Positions 20,955 to 33,310 of a stretch of DNA of 64,000 nt are shown here, piece after piece. Origin of the DNA: Spirodela intermedia (Eukaryota > Streptophyta > Magnoliopsida > Alismatales > Araceae). Made by a program: the position numbers and the translations under genes. The stretch is taken from the NCBI GenBank assembly GCA_902729315.2, contig LR746268.1:8229501-8293500 (forward strand), given 5' to 3'. The notes under the pieces were generated by a model, which worked only from the letters and a program-made list of their open reading frames with translations, searched no databases and was not told where the DNA came from. The first letter of the stretch is position 1, and every line of letters starts with the position of its first letter.

Positions 20955-22573
20955 TCGTTTCCAAGTCCCCTTCGAGGCGATCGTCGTGATCTTGGTCCAC
21001 GACGACCCTTTGTCCTCTTCTTATTGGTTTTCTTACAGCGTACGAGTCCAAGTCGTTCTGTCTTGTACAAGTCATGAGCTTAATGGAGACTGCCTTCCTA
21101 CAGAAACGCTCACCCTGAGCAGGATACCTGCTGGGTGGCTCAGACAGGACCTTGACTACCTTCACCAAATAAGGACATAGAATTTCTACTCTGATACATT
21201 TTAACCGTTATTACGTCGTATAAGATTATATCGAACACTCTAAAATATGAGAACATAATATGGGCCCATGATCTTCTGGAAAAAAACAAGGTTTGGGCAT
21301 GTTATGAGCCATATTTCGAGATAGTATTGCTTCTAATATCTCTTTTTTTCTGTTCTAGTCAAGAAAATTACACCTCACAAAATGCTTTGTAATTAGGTCT
21401 AAACCCTTTTCTGCGAACTGTATATTTTGGTGAAATTATGATCGAAGGTGAGTAAGGACACGCCGACGCAGGTAGGTGGCGACTTTCTATTTTGGGAGAA
21501 TTCGCTGTATGGTCACAATAGACTCTTCTGGAAGCCCGCCTAGCCCATTATGAAACGTGGCTCGCAGTTATGTACGTTGTCAAATCTGCCTTTGGCATCG
21601 ATTGGATAAGGTGATGACAACTGGAATGATAGTGTTGTGCGTCCCATTGTTCTGAGTCCAAGTTTGGGAAACCCGACCCGTCCAGGCTCGGGATTACAGG
21701 GCCCATCGCCCCAACGGACTATATGGATGCTTGAACTTAATTAGAGTTCTTAACACTTAAAGTTAACCTCTTGATTTTCTAGAAGGTGAGAAAATTTTTA
21801 TTATTGACTGCATCAATAGGAATCTTAATGGAGGACATGGTGTAATTTTGAAGAATGCCTACGTTGACCAAGCCAAAGGTGGAGACTTGTTGAGGTTGAC
21901 TCAATCAACCTGTCCAAATATGTCCAACCCTATCCCCTTTTTCTCTTCTTGTAGTTTGTCAACCTGTCCTTTTCGGTCTCTCATTCTTATTCTTTTTCTT
22001 CCTTATTTTTCAACTATGATTTTTGATTTGAGGACAGTGTATTTTCTGCTTGTCTTCCATTGCAATATTAAGCTATTAACGTCAAGCCATTTTCCAAGAG
22101 TGAAAATAATCGAGCTATGAAAGTAAAGGATGAGGATCTAACTAGCCCAACAAACATAGTGATAACTGCTGCCTAAATTTCTTGGAATCCACAAGACCTC
22201 TATCCTTGGTCTTAGCACCCTCCTTAAATTTACCTTTTGTCCCTCATGATCTGTAGAAGAAATCTACTACCCATATCTTGGAATCTAAGTTTGATGTAAA
22301 AGCAATCTTACATGCATAATCAAGTGATATTACTCATTTTTTCACCTAGAGATGCTCGATTGTTTTCTCATTTTTTCACCAACTAACTCTATATTAAATT
22401 AATTTTTAATTAGTCATACAATAAAAATTCAAACAAACTATTTATTAGAAATTTATGCCTTTCTCATTTAAGCTAAACTTGGTCTAAGGCTTTTCCTTAG
22501 ATTGAACTATCATATTAACTTAAAAAACTCCACATCCAAATTATTTTGTCCTGAATGTCTATGTTAATTTGTC

Positions 22574-22577
<4 letters not shown>
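20955..22577. repeat. EC1 3' flank and Copia-derived block, copy 2
   Basis: This is the 3' flank in its uninterrupted form: it shows what the locus at 4398-4477/10006 looked like before the Gypsy insertion. 21725-22570 matches 10690-11710. No gene is seen. Confidence 0.65.

Positions 22578-22631
<54 letters not shown>
22578..22631. repeat. (CT)n microsatellite
   Basis: Uninterrupted CT dinucleotides over about 54 bases. Confidence 0.95.
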
Positions 22632-22635
<4 letters not shown>

Positions 22636-22639
22636 TCTG

Positions 22640-23389
22640 CCCTATTGAGTGGTTTTTGACCCCAAGATAATCTTCTCCATTTCTGTTCTCTTGCAGGGAT
22701 AAGGGGAGAGGAGGTGGGTTCCACGATAGGAGAGGACCATGCTAAATAAGAGAAGAGAAAGAGGTGATCATGAATGAGGGGGTTAGTTGGCAGTGGGTCC
22801 CCTTTCAATATCATATGCCTTATTGTAGGGATGCCCAATCATATACCTTATTTTTACCATGCCCCCAATGCCCCTCTCAATCTGCAAAAATAACAAATTA
22901 GTTTTACAATTTTACTTTTTTATGTTTACTAATTCTTTAATAGTCTATAATGAAACTAAGAATAAATATATGTTCATACTCATGCATCATGATTACCTAT
23001 TAATCATTTTCCCTCTTACAACTATTAATCATATATTTTTCCTCTCATTTATCTTGATGTTTCTATCCTTATAGAAAATAGTAAAATGATATAGTTCATA
23101 AATTATCATATGAAAATCCAAAAGTATAATATTAAATGTGTATTCATTATAGTCTTGTATTCCTTAGACTTTAAACAATAATCTTCTCACCCCTTTAATA
23201 TGACGATTGCTCTAATTATCAATTAACAATAAAAATACTTTATTAGAACTTCCATCTACTAACTTTTTAAAAAATTTCAACAACAATGATTCTTGAGATA
23301 TCGATTGGCCACCAAACTCTCTACGATAAGATGACACATACTGTTCCTTGATGGCACTACAAGGAACTACACTAATAACTTAATGCGGG
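22640..23389. other. AT-rich spacer
   Basis: No gene, RNA or recognisable repeat was found. Confidence 0.5.
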
Positions 23390-23935
23390 ACAAGGAGGCC
23401 ATAAGAGATCCCATTAAAGAGAATTACATATTGATCTTTAAAGTTAACTTAAATAAAAACTTTGAGGGCTTAATATTCAGATGATCTCACAATTTTAGGA
23501 GAATTAAGATCATTAATTATATGTTAGGTTATCTAATTTAAAGAATTAGATAAGGCTTCTCAACAAAGGTTTGGACCACCAATCTCTCACACAAGGGTGA
23601 CTATCTTATGAATCTCAAGAATTCTTAGAACAAGGATTAGAAAAAAATAAATAATGATCAACTTCATGAGAAATTGAAAATCAATATACCTTTGTAATAG
23701 AGATTTTTGGCATCTTGAAGATTTTTGTTTTGTTAGAATTCCACAAGTTTTGTTAAGGATTTTCCAACTTGAAAGATGGGCATCAACAATGAAAATAAGG
23801 ATGGGAACAAAGGAGGAGAGACAAGATCTAAATGGCTCGAGTTGGTGGCAGTACGGTTCAGACCGAGTACTTCAAACCAAGGAGTGGACTGGTGCGGTTC
23901 GAAGGGAATGGGCTGTTTGGGCCGGGCGGCTAGGT
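23390..23935 (-). repeat. Dispersed repeat, inverted partner of 12183-12655
   Basis: Reverse-complement match to 12183-12655, about 0.5 kb. No coding potential was recognised. Confidence 0.6.
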
Positions 23936-23959
23936 ACCACGAAACCGGTTTTGATTTAA

Positions 23960-24680
23960 AAAATTGATAATAATAAAAAAAGAAATGAAGCCGGGGAGGA
24001 AAAAGGGGCGAATCGAGGACGCTCGTGAGAGTAGAGAAAAGGGGCTTCGTCGGGACGGCCGACTAAAAGTCGGACGGCGACAGTGGGAGAGAGAAAGGAA
24101 GAGGTTTCGCGACGGGCGGACGGCCGGAAAGGGGAATGGTGGCGACGGCAGGCTGGCTACGGCGGGAGAGAAAAGGAAGGTGGCCTGTCGACGGGGCAGA
24201 CGGCGTGGAGGTGGAACGGTGGCGACGGGGCTTCGAGGAGGCGGAACGGCGGCGAGGAGGGGGAGTGGAACGGCGGCGACGGGCTGGACGGCGAGGAGGC
24301 AGAATGGCGGCGATGGGTGGACGGCGAGGAGGCGGAAAGGCAGTGACGGTGGAGAGAAAGAAAGATGGGCTGGCGACAGGTTGGACGGCGAGGAGGCGGA
24401 AAGGCAGCGACGACAGGAGAGAGGAAAGGAAGGGCTGGCGACGGAAAGGAAGTACGACGAAGTGAGAGAAGACAAAGAGAGAGAGGTACCCATAGTCCAA
24501 GAGGGCGAGCAGAAGAAGTTACCCCTAATCCAAGAGGCGAGCGAGGGAGAAGAGGAACCCGTAATCCAAGAGGTGAGAGTGATAACAAGAACTTTCTTGA
24601 TTCCAAATTCAACTCTTTTTTTCTTTTCAAGTATTCGTGAATTTGAATATTTAAAGAAAAGAGGGGAAGGTGGTTAGAGG
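23960..24680. repeat. GC- and purine-rich degenerate minisatellite
   Basis: Variants of GGACGGCGAGGAGGCGGAA recur several times between about 24220 and 24420, in a stretch where the plus strand is almost free of T. Open frames exist on both strands at once, as expected from composition, and none resembles a known protein. I do not call a gene. Confidence 0.55.
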
Positions 24681-24789
24681 CATCCCCTCCGTCTCTTGGA
24701 GGGAGAGGCGCCTTCCTTAGAGGAGAAGGGGTGCGTGGGCGATGTGGCCTCTTCTCTTCCTTCTTCTTCCTCCTCGTGGGTCCACTCCT

Positions 24790-25280
24790 CGTGTTGACTC
24801 CTCTAGAGGGTGACAATATACACCTCCAGAGGAGGCTCCGCTCAGCACTATATAGCAATCTTCAAGACGTCTTCTATGCGTTTGATCAACTGCTTCGCAG
24901 GCAGTGCTCCTTCCTGAAATTTCAGAAGCTATGACAGACAGTAGAAGAACACATAAACGAAGCGTGAAAAATAGGCAAAGAAAAAAAAAAAAACAAGGGC
25001 TTTTGAAGCTCGAAGTCAGGCCCTGCTCAGATGTCCTGAACAGGGCCCCTCTGAGAACAAGCTCCAAGTCGGACCTGTGTAGCCCACATCCATCCGAGAG
25101 AGAGCGACAGAGGATGCCGGTAGAAAATGGGCTTTGGGCTTCAGAGACATTTCATAAAGAAGCCAGACAGCTCGGATAGAGATCGACCCAGGATGGGTCC
25201 CACATCCATAGTCTAGGAAAGGCAACTAATGGTGCTGCGAGCTTACCCAGATAGATAGTCAATTGATCTTCCCGGACACT
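24790..25280 (+). repeat. EC1 5' flank joined to EC1 3' flank (gene absent)
   Basis: 24790-25275 matches the upstream flank of EC1 (reverse complement of about 32810-33310). At about 25281 it passes directly into the downstream flank (CTCAAGAATCCC..GAGCAGGATA, matching about 10095). The whole EC1 gene is missing between them. Confidence 0.7.
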
Positions 25281-25284
25281 TCCT

Positions 25285-25560
25285 CAAGAATCCCTTGTCC
25301 TGAGCAGGATAGACAGACGGTAAGTGGCTCAGACAGGATCTTGACTACCTCCACCAAATCAGGACAGGATTTTTACTCTTAGATATTTGAATCACTGTAA
25401 AGTCGTATAAGATTATATTGAACACTCTCAAGTATGAAGATATAATCTAGGCCCATGATTTTCCGGAAGTAAGGTTTGGGCATGTTACGAACCTTATTTC
25501 GAGATAGTATTGTTTTTAATGTCTATTTTTTCAGTTATAGTTAAGAAAATTGCAATTCAC
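25285..25560 (+). repeat. EC1 3' flank, copy 4
   Basis: Matches 10095-10370 and 21110-21380. No gene is seen. Confidence 0.6.
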
Positions 25561-25849
25561 TAAATGCTACGCAATTAGGTATAATCCCTTTTATGCGAGC
25601 TATGTTTTTCGGTCACATCATCGTAGGAGGTGAGCAAGAACAAGCCAAGACAGGTAGGTGACGACTTTCTACTTCGAGAAAATTCGCTGTATGGTATCAT
25701 TAGACTCTCATGGAAGCCGGCCAAGCTCATTATGATCGCGTGGTGGGTAAATGGTGAAGTTAGGGCAGAGTCCCACCTGCTACACTTCGTCTTCGACAAA
25801 ACCTGAGAAGTTAGGAAATCGTTCTTCCCTGAAACAGTAGAGAGAGAGA

Positions 25850-26603
25850 GAGAGGGATCGGTGATGATTAATTAGACTGCGGCGTAGCAAACTCCAGGCC
25901 GACATTTCTTGGGGCCCAGGTTTGGGAGACCCGGCCCATCCAGGCTTGGGATTACAGAGCCCATCAGCCCAAGGCACCATTTTTTCAGTCGGGCAATGTC
26001 TCTGCATGGGGCAACACTGTATGTAGCGCGTCGCACACGTTTAACTAGTAGGCCCCGTTGACGGTGTACGGAAGATCTGCCTTTTCTCTGAATTGCGCCT
26101 TCTCACGCGAGTCAAAGGTTTTCACCGCCAAGCTAGGCAGTGTCCACCCCCCCCCCCCAAAAAAAAATCCAGAAGCTTCTTCGAAATCTTTAATCTTTAA
26201 TAAATTAATAAATTATTTCTATTTATACGCATATTCATTTACTCTTTCATAGCAGCAGCAGTCTAATTAGATACCCAAGAAGGCTGCCTTTAGAAATTAA
26301 TCAACACCAGTTCTAATTAAGCTCGCATCAACGTTGATTAAAAAAAGGTTCGAATAAGGTTTTGACTCGAAAAACTTATGCCTTATTTTCACGCAATTGC
26401 TATTTCTCAGCCATCCCTCTCTCCGAAAATCAATCCACGCCAAAAGTTAACTCTGTTGCTCTGTTCTAAGCGTTTTTTTCAGGTCAAAATCTCGTAGAGA
26501 CAAATCCCGTGGACCAAGACAGCTGTGGCTGGAAATTGATCGGCTTAGAAACCCAGGAGGAGCAGCTTCTCGAAGAGCTTGGCCGTCTACCAAGAGCGAG
26601 AAG

Positions 26604-26650
<47 letters not shown>

Positions 26651-26765
26651 TGAAAGCACGCAGAAGAGGATCTTTCTCGAACATCACGGAAAAGTTTCAT
26701 ACTCATCTACTCGCTTCGTCGCTCTCTCTCTCCACGAGCGGTCGTCTTGAGGGGGTTGGGTGATT
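25850..26765 (+). repeat. Copy of the CESA far-upstream region
   Basis: This follows 41220-42140 nearly end to end: the TTAATTAGACTGC block, the AGAGCCCATC block, GTCGCACACGTTTAACTAGT, the CTTCTCGAAGAGCTT block and GTCGTCTTGAGGGGGTTGGGTGA. A (GA)n tract (about 26608-26647) stands where the partner has a short one. A C12A9 run lies at 26147-26167. Confidence 0.75.
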
Positions 26766-26797
26766 GTTATGTAAAAGTTCATAGATCAAAGAACCTA

Positions 26798-26799
<2 letters not shown>

Positions 26800-26835
<36 letters not shown>
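26800..26835. repeat. (TA)n microsatellite
   Basis: Uninterrupted TA dinucleotides. Confidence 0.95.
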
Positions 26836-26838
<3 letters not shown>

Positions 26839-26904
26839 AGCATATTCTTTCGAAAAATTCAAGTATTGATTCAACTTGGCCGACTCCTCTAGCCAGACGC
26901 ATTG

Positions 26905-27030
26905 ATTGTTAAGATGATGCGTATGAAATTATTGTGTAGAAAATCGAAAAGACCATCTAATAGACATGTGGACAAAACCTCTCGCATTTCCAAAGTTCAA
27001 TGAATGCTTGAAATTAATTGGAGTTTTCAA
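26905..27030 (+). pseudogene. Copia pol C-terminal fragment
   Basis: The plus-strand frame reads MWTKPLAFPKFNECLKLIGV, which corresponds to the conserved end of Copia RNase H (D-LTKPL-P..KF...LGV). It is preceded by a broken frame. The sequence after it is the block shared with 10690 and 21725. Confidence 0.7.
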
Positions 27031-28170
<1,140 letters not shown>

Positions 28171-28289
28171 TTAATATAGAATTTGGGGGCTCATTGGGTC
28201 CAAACCGAGTCCACCGTAACGTTTTTTCTCAACAAATATTTTCCTATTTTATAAGTGCAGAAATCTTTACCAAACACCTGCCTAAATAG

Positions 28290-28380
28290 ATTGGACGAGT
28301 CCTTCGCGTCTCCATTGGTGTTTGAGACCACTCTGGGTCCGCACGAAAACCCCGTGTAACCCATAAGGCACGCGCCGTAC
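28290..28380 (-). pseudogene. CCD C-terminal relic
   Basis: This aligns with the last 30 or so codons and the stop region of CCD copies 1 and 2 (minus strand), for example the blocks GTGTTTGAGACCACTCTGG and CCCATAAGGCACGCGCCG. It is cut at about 28380, where CESA exon 3 sequence begins. Confidence 0.75.
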
Positions 28381-29295
28381 AGGGGACGAGGAAGAAGACG
28401 GCGCTGATGGTCTGGATAACGAATTCAATGTCAACGGGGAGGGAGATGCATCAGTTCAAACTATGGAGGAACGGCCACATATAGACATAGGACGCGAGCT
28501 TGGACGGGGATGCGGATCCTTGTGGAAGCATACCGCTGCTCACCTACTATGAAGGGGTAATCCATGTAGAATCTTGGAACATGATATTGGTTCCTTGTGG
28601 AATTCTTCGTCTTCATAATATTTCCTTGTCCCTCTCTATCTCTCTCTTGCTAGGACGCAATCGTTTTGTCTAACACCCGCTCTCATTACCCCTTCGTTCA
28701 TGGAGAGCAGACCTCATCTCTTTCTTCTTCTTCTCCCGATTCCTCCCTTTCTTGTGAGTAATGTGGCTCGAATGATTTCTTCTGCAATCCTGATAACTAC
28801 ATTTATTTTCTGGTGAATGTAATATTGTTTCTTGAGCAGGCCGACCTAGACCAATGGACCCAGATAAAGATATCGGAGCATATGGCAGTGTCGCCTGAAG
28901 GATCGAATGGAGAGATGGAGGATCAGTCAGCGGGATAAGCTTCAAATCTTCAAGATGGATGGAAGAAATCCAGACGGAGATGAACCAGATGATTCTGATC
29001 TTCCCGTGTAAGCTGTCCACCGTCAATTCCCTCTCCTCTTCGACCTCGTGGTTTCCATGGCTGTTGACGAGTCTTCCCCTTCGCTACTTCAGAACGGACG
29101 AAGGTAGGCAGCCGCTGTGGAGGAAACTGTCGATTCCTCCCCCGAAGTTAATCCCCTACAGGCTAATTATCGTACGGTGGCTCGTGATCTTGGCTTTCTT
29201 CTTCCACTATAGGCTCATGCATCCCGTCTCAGATGCCTATGGACTGTGATTCACGTCTGTTATTTCCGAAATATGGTTTGGGATCTCAACTACCT
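28380..29295 (+). pseudogene. Truncated CESA pseudogene (exons 3-6)
   Basis: Nearly collinear with the CESA gene from 43703 to about 44630, introns included, so it arose by DNA duplication and not by retroposition. Lesions: a 5-base loss in exon 3 (near 28440), loss of a repeat unit plus one base in exon 5 giving TGA in VAWKD (near 28898), and TGG to TGA in YGLWLTS of exon 6 (near 29245). It lacks exons 1-2 and everything after the second membrane segment. It cannot encode a synthase. Confidence 0.88.
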
Positions 29296-29299
29296 AGCC

Positions 29300-30035
29300 T
29301 AGTGATTTAATATAAGACATGAGATACAGCTTTTGTCAACTCTCAATAATTTGACGCAGTAACAAATAAATCAGTCAAGTTGCCAACTTACCTTTTTTCG
29401 ATTTTGAATGATAGTTCGGCCAATAGAAAATTTTTCATGCTTGCACCTTCTAGATTCATTGTTCAATGGAGCCACTTTTGTCGGCATCTTGCTAATCTTT
29501 TTTTAGATTTACAACTCCAGGGAAACGAATACTTCGATTTACATACTAAATCTCTATTTTAATCAATATTCTAAAAATATTTATTGCTCCTTAATACTTC
29601 ATCATAAGAATTCTTACATAATGATTGAAACAACACTAAAGATTACAACCAATCAAAGTTTCATCAGAAAGCTAGGGGTGAGCCTAGCGTAAAAAAGCTT
29701 CAAGCTTCAACTCCTTACTAATTCATGTTTCCACATTATTAAGAATAGTAAAAAGAGCGAGAATATTTATAGACGGTTGGAAAATTAATCCTTTAATTTA
29801 TCCTCTCACCGAGAACATTTTCCATGATTTTCTTGTGCTCTAGTGGTTAAAAATCTGAATGATTTTAGCCATTTCAACGGCTACCTACTAGTACCCAATA
29901 AATTAGCTCTCATTCTCATCGTGTAATGTGGGTGCACACAAAGTTTTACAGGTTGAGGTCAACGTAGTGTGGAAAATTTTTCTCTTGAGAGAGTTGACTC
30001 ATTTTCCTATAATACTAGTTCTAACTGAAGTGTCT
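29300..30035 (-). repeat. Dispersed repeat A, inverted copy
   Basis: Reverse-complement relation to 33870-34430 and 38330-39350 (landmarks: the GGTGCAAGCA block, CAAACTATC, and GGAAAATGAGTCAACT). It is AT-rich with no gene. Confidence 0.6.
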
Positions 30036-30086
30036 AAAGGGTACGTCTTTTAGACCTGAACAAATGGTCAAGCTCTCAAAAGACAA

Positions 30087-30222
30087 GAAATTGGTCTAAC
30101 ACCCTGCTGGATGGGCACTCTAACACTCTCCAACCAGTTCTTTTATTGATAGAGCAAGATACCCATACAAAGAACTGGTTGGAGAGTCTTAGATTACCCA
30201 TCTAGGGTGTTAGATCAATTTC
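30087..30222. repeat. Foldback (MITE-like or hairpin) element
   Basis: Arms of about 55 bases (30087-30143 and 30169-30222) are imperfect inverted repeats around a 25-base spacer; the AGAACTGGTTGGAGAGT block is exact. It lies inside the AT-rich spacer next to repeat A. Confidence 0.75.
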
Positions 30223-30239
30223 TCATTGGGGCTCTATAA

Positions 30240-32005
30240 AGGTCAACATTTCTAAGTCATGATAGGATTGAACATCATAATTTTAAATAGTCGGTTTACC
30301 TTTTTCACGTCAGGACTCATGCATCTTCAAAAACCAACCAATATTACCTTCTTTTTAGCTGACGAAAAGGTATTTTCTTCAAATCATTTAAATAATAATA
30401 TTTATCAAGCGTAAGCTTATGTTGTGCCATGTTTGGCTTGGTAACATGAATGGAAACATATCAAACTACACTCAACAACAAAAGAGAAATTCTTGGAAAG
30501 AAAAATATAAATAATCCATTGAATCTACTAGTAACCAAGACTCAAAATGCTTAATCTACTAGGAAATAGAGAGCCTTGAATATTCAAGAGAGATGAAAAT
30601 AAAATTTCAATTATATTAAATAATAATTACCTTCTATATTGTGTGAATCTTTAGATCAGAAAGGTAGTTAATCTCCTAAATAAAAAAAATATGATAAGAA
30701 AATATTTTAATAGATAATAGATAAAGTATCTTAAATAAAAAAAATTAATTCTTCCATGAAAATAAATTTTAGTCATCATTAGAAGTCATCCCCCTCTACC
30801 TTTCATGATTCTTTTTATAAGAAAAAGTAGTGAATCCCCAAAATAAGAGGATATGATAAATAAAAAAAGATGAAACTTATTAAATAAAAGGAATTAGTTT
30901 GTAGAGATATATATTCTGGGTTTATGGCCTTGGCCCACTTTCTCTCTCCTCACCCCTATATGTATAGGGGTTATGCAATCTTCTTTATTATTATTAAATT
31001 ATTTTCTGTCTACATGGTATCAAAGCCAAGTTGCTCCACTATGGTTTTCTATTGGCACCACCGTCTCCTCGGCCGCCATTCCATCATCGTTTCCACAGTG
31101 ACTCTCCAATAACTGTCTCCTTGGCACCAACAACCCTGCTGCATCACCTGGGTTTTAACCATTGGGCACGGCCACCTCATCGCACTGCCCTCCTACTCTT
31201 AAGCTTTGCCAGGCGCCAACCCACCACTGCACGCAGCCACGCGTAACAGCGCCACGTGCAACAATCGCCATGTGTCTATTATAATGTCTAGGCCAAGTTC
31301 TATGAAATGCAGAAGGGGCTTCGCCTAGGTCTATTGCCTGAGTCTGTTGTGACTCTCAATGCACCTCTTTGACTCCACATCATCTTAAGCATGTTGCCTT
31401 TATTACTCATCCATCGTCTCAACTGTCTACAACTCAAACATATACTACTTCGACATCTACATAGTTATTAACCCTTTGAAAAGAAATTAAATTGGGCTTG
31501 GGGCCTATCTGTGGTGTATGATGTGCTAGTGCTAGGGTCTATCCTTGCAAGGTGACCATATTAACATGCCCACATGCACGAGCTTATTTGATTGTTGTGT
31601 TTTACCTATTTGGGATTTATGAGGTTCACTTATTGGAGTCTTTATATTTTGGTGAATTTATTCTACGTAAAATACGCATGTCAAATGCAAAAGTTGAACT
31701 AAAGGCTTAAATAAATTAATTTTGAATTAAAATAAAAGATTTATTTATTTCATAAACTTTGTGATCATACGTACCATCTGATTCCTCCATTTATGATTCT
31801 AGTATTCCCTCTGAAGGGCAGGGGAAAAAGAGAGGGGAGAGAGAGAGTGAGAGATTGCCTTCGTTTTCAAAGTGGTGCTGGTTAATCTTCCTCGCAAGCC
31901 CAAGAATAAGATGACTTAAGATATTCATCGCTTAACCAAAAAAAAAAAGTTTTACGAAAGCAATGCGTAGTACGTCACAAGAAGTTGATGACAAATGTAA
32001 CAACA
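30240..32005. other. AT-rich spacer with a Copia-like LTR edge
   Basis: No gene is seen. At about 31015-31030 an ACATGGTATCAAAGCC block matches the Copia primer-binding site, preceded by an LTR-like end, so 30940-31300 is probably a Copia fragment. No other feature was recognised. Confidence 0.5.
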
Positions 32006-32097
32006 TTACGACTCAAACTCGACAACAACGAGAAGAAACCGCACACAGCATCTGGCTACTGCAAAGCACTGGGACAACGACGATGATATACGCATGA

Positions 32098-32502
32098 TCA
32101 TGGCGTGGGGGCGAGGGAGACCGGAGACGGTGGGGGCGGCGGCGGGCGGCGGGCGGTGTCCAGAGCGTCGCAGTAGTTTGTCAATATGTCCCCCTCGTCC
32201 GGTGTGAAACCAAGGGAGGTGAGCATGGACGGCCAGCAGCGGTGCTCGATGACGCGTATGGCGTTGCAACAGCCCGGTCCCAGGTTGGTCTCGCCGTTGA
32301 GGAAGAAGAGGATGACCTCGCCGGTGCACGCCCGCAGTTCTAGCAGGGAGTTCCAGCATTCCGCCATATCGTCGGCCTGCAAGCGAACTGTGGCCAGGCT
32401 AGGGCTCCGATACTGCGGGAACGGCCGGACCGCATTGGCGGCGGCGAACAGGAGGGAGCACGCCATCAGGAAAGAGAGAGAGTCGCTACGACAAGACGCC
32501 AT
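32098..32502 (-). CDS. EC1: EC1 egg cell-secreted protein, the only intact copy
   Basis: 134 residues, single exon, typical of the family. A signal peptide of about 24 residues (hydrophobic LSFLMACSLLFAAA) is followed by the prolamin-like domain with six cysteines: AECWN, RACTG, GCC, HRCW and NYCDA. Both conserved blocks, LFFLNGETNLGPGCC and GFTPDEGD, are complete, and the tail is Pro-rich. Arabidopsis EC1 proteins are stored in egg-cell vesicles and secreted on sperm arrival, promoting gamete fusion; the same role is inferred here. The frame is open 25 codons further upstream, but the Met at 32502 aligns with the start of other copies and follows a TATA box at about 32584-32590. The neighbouring CCD copy at 35005 is divergent. 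All other EC1 copies in the window are broken. Confidence 0.9.
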   Translation of the reverse strand: MASCRSDSLSFLMACSLLFAAANAVRPFPQYRSPSLATVRLQADDMAECWNSLLELRACTGEVILFFLNGETNLGPGCCNAIRVIEHRCWPSMLTSLGFTPDEGDILTNYCDALDTARRPPPPPPSPVSLAPTP

Positions 32503-32583
32503 GGCGGTCCGAAGAGAGGAGGTGATGACCAAGGCTGTGTGATGAGGGTTGTGTGTGTCAATAGGAGCTGACTCCATGGTCAG

Positions 32584-32590
32584 GATATAA
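32584..32590 (-). promoter_or_regulatory. TATA box of the intact EC1 gene
   Basis: Minus-strand CTTTATATCC, about 85 bases upstream of the start codon. The same block occurs in the promoter relic near 16917, and a weaker form precedes the copy at 3597. Confidence 0.55.
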
Positions 32591-32599
32591 AGGCGGCAG

Positions 32600-33310
32600 A
32601 AGGCCAGAGATGATCGCCGTTATCGCGGATTCTCGACTTCCCACCCCACGAGCAGTCTTCCGTTCACGTTCTTTTGATCTTCCTGGGGAAAAACGTACAC
32701 TTCCAGGTTTGTATTCAATCACGAAGACGAGGTGTCGTCGTAACGTTGAATAGTGATCGAGTGGAAGTAGAGCAGGCGATGACTGTAGTAAGTATCCGGG
32801 AAGATCAAGAGTGCATTGACTATCTGGTAAGCTCAGAGCACCATTGGCTGTCTTTTCTAGTCGAAGGATGAGGAACCCGTCCTGGCTCGATCTCTATCCA
32901 AGCTGGGTCTGGCTTCTTGATGAGTTGTCTCTGAAGCCCGAAGCCCATTTTCTACAGTCATCCATGCGGCATCCTCTTTCTCTCTCTCTCTGGCTCTGGA
33001 TATGGGATATACAGGTATGACTTGGGGCTTATTTTCGGGTTTATCTCCAGACAAGGCCCTGTTCAGGATATCTGAGCAGGGTCTGACTTGGGGCCTGTCT
33101 TTTCCACGTCCCTACTGCTGCCGCGAAAGGCCTTGTTTTTTTTTTCTTCTATTTTTCACCTTCGTTTTGTGTTCGTCTACCGTCCATCATAGCTTCTAAA
33201 ATTTCAGCAAGGAGCACTGCCTGCGAACCAGTTGATCAATCACATTGAAGATGTCTTGAAGGTTAGTCGATGGTGGCCAGCAGAGCCCCCCTTTGGAGCT
33301 GTATAATATC
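32600..33310 (-). repeat. EC1 5' flank, inverted copy
   Basis: Reverse complement of the flanks at 2985-3596, 19860-20530 and 24790-25280. No gene is seen. Confidence 0.7.

Noticed and set aside
24157-24858. Long Ser/Pro-rich minus-strand frames over the purine-rich minisatellite
   Set aside because: All frames are open because of composition; there is no conserved domain.
32186-32542. Plus-strand frame over the intact EC1 gene
   Set aside because: It is antisense to a clear EC1 protein with signal peptide and six cysteines. The same shadow occurs at 3527-3928, 20498-20833 and 37588-38052.
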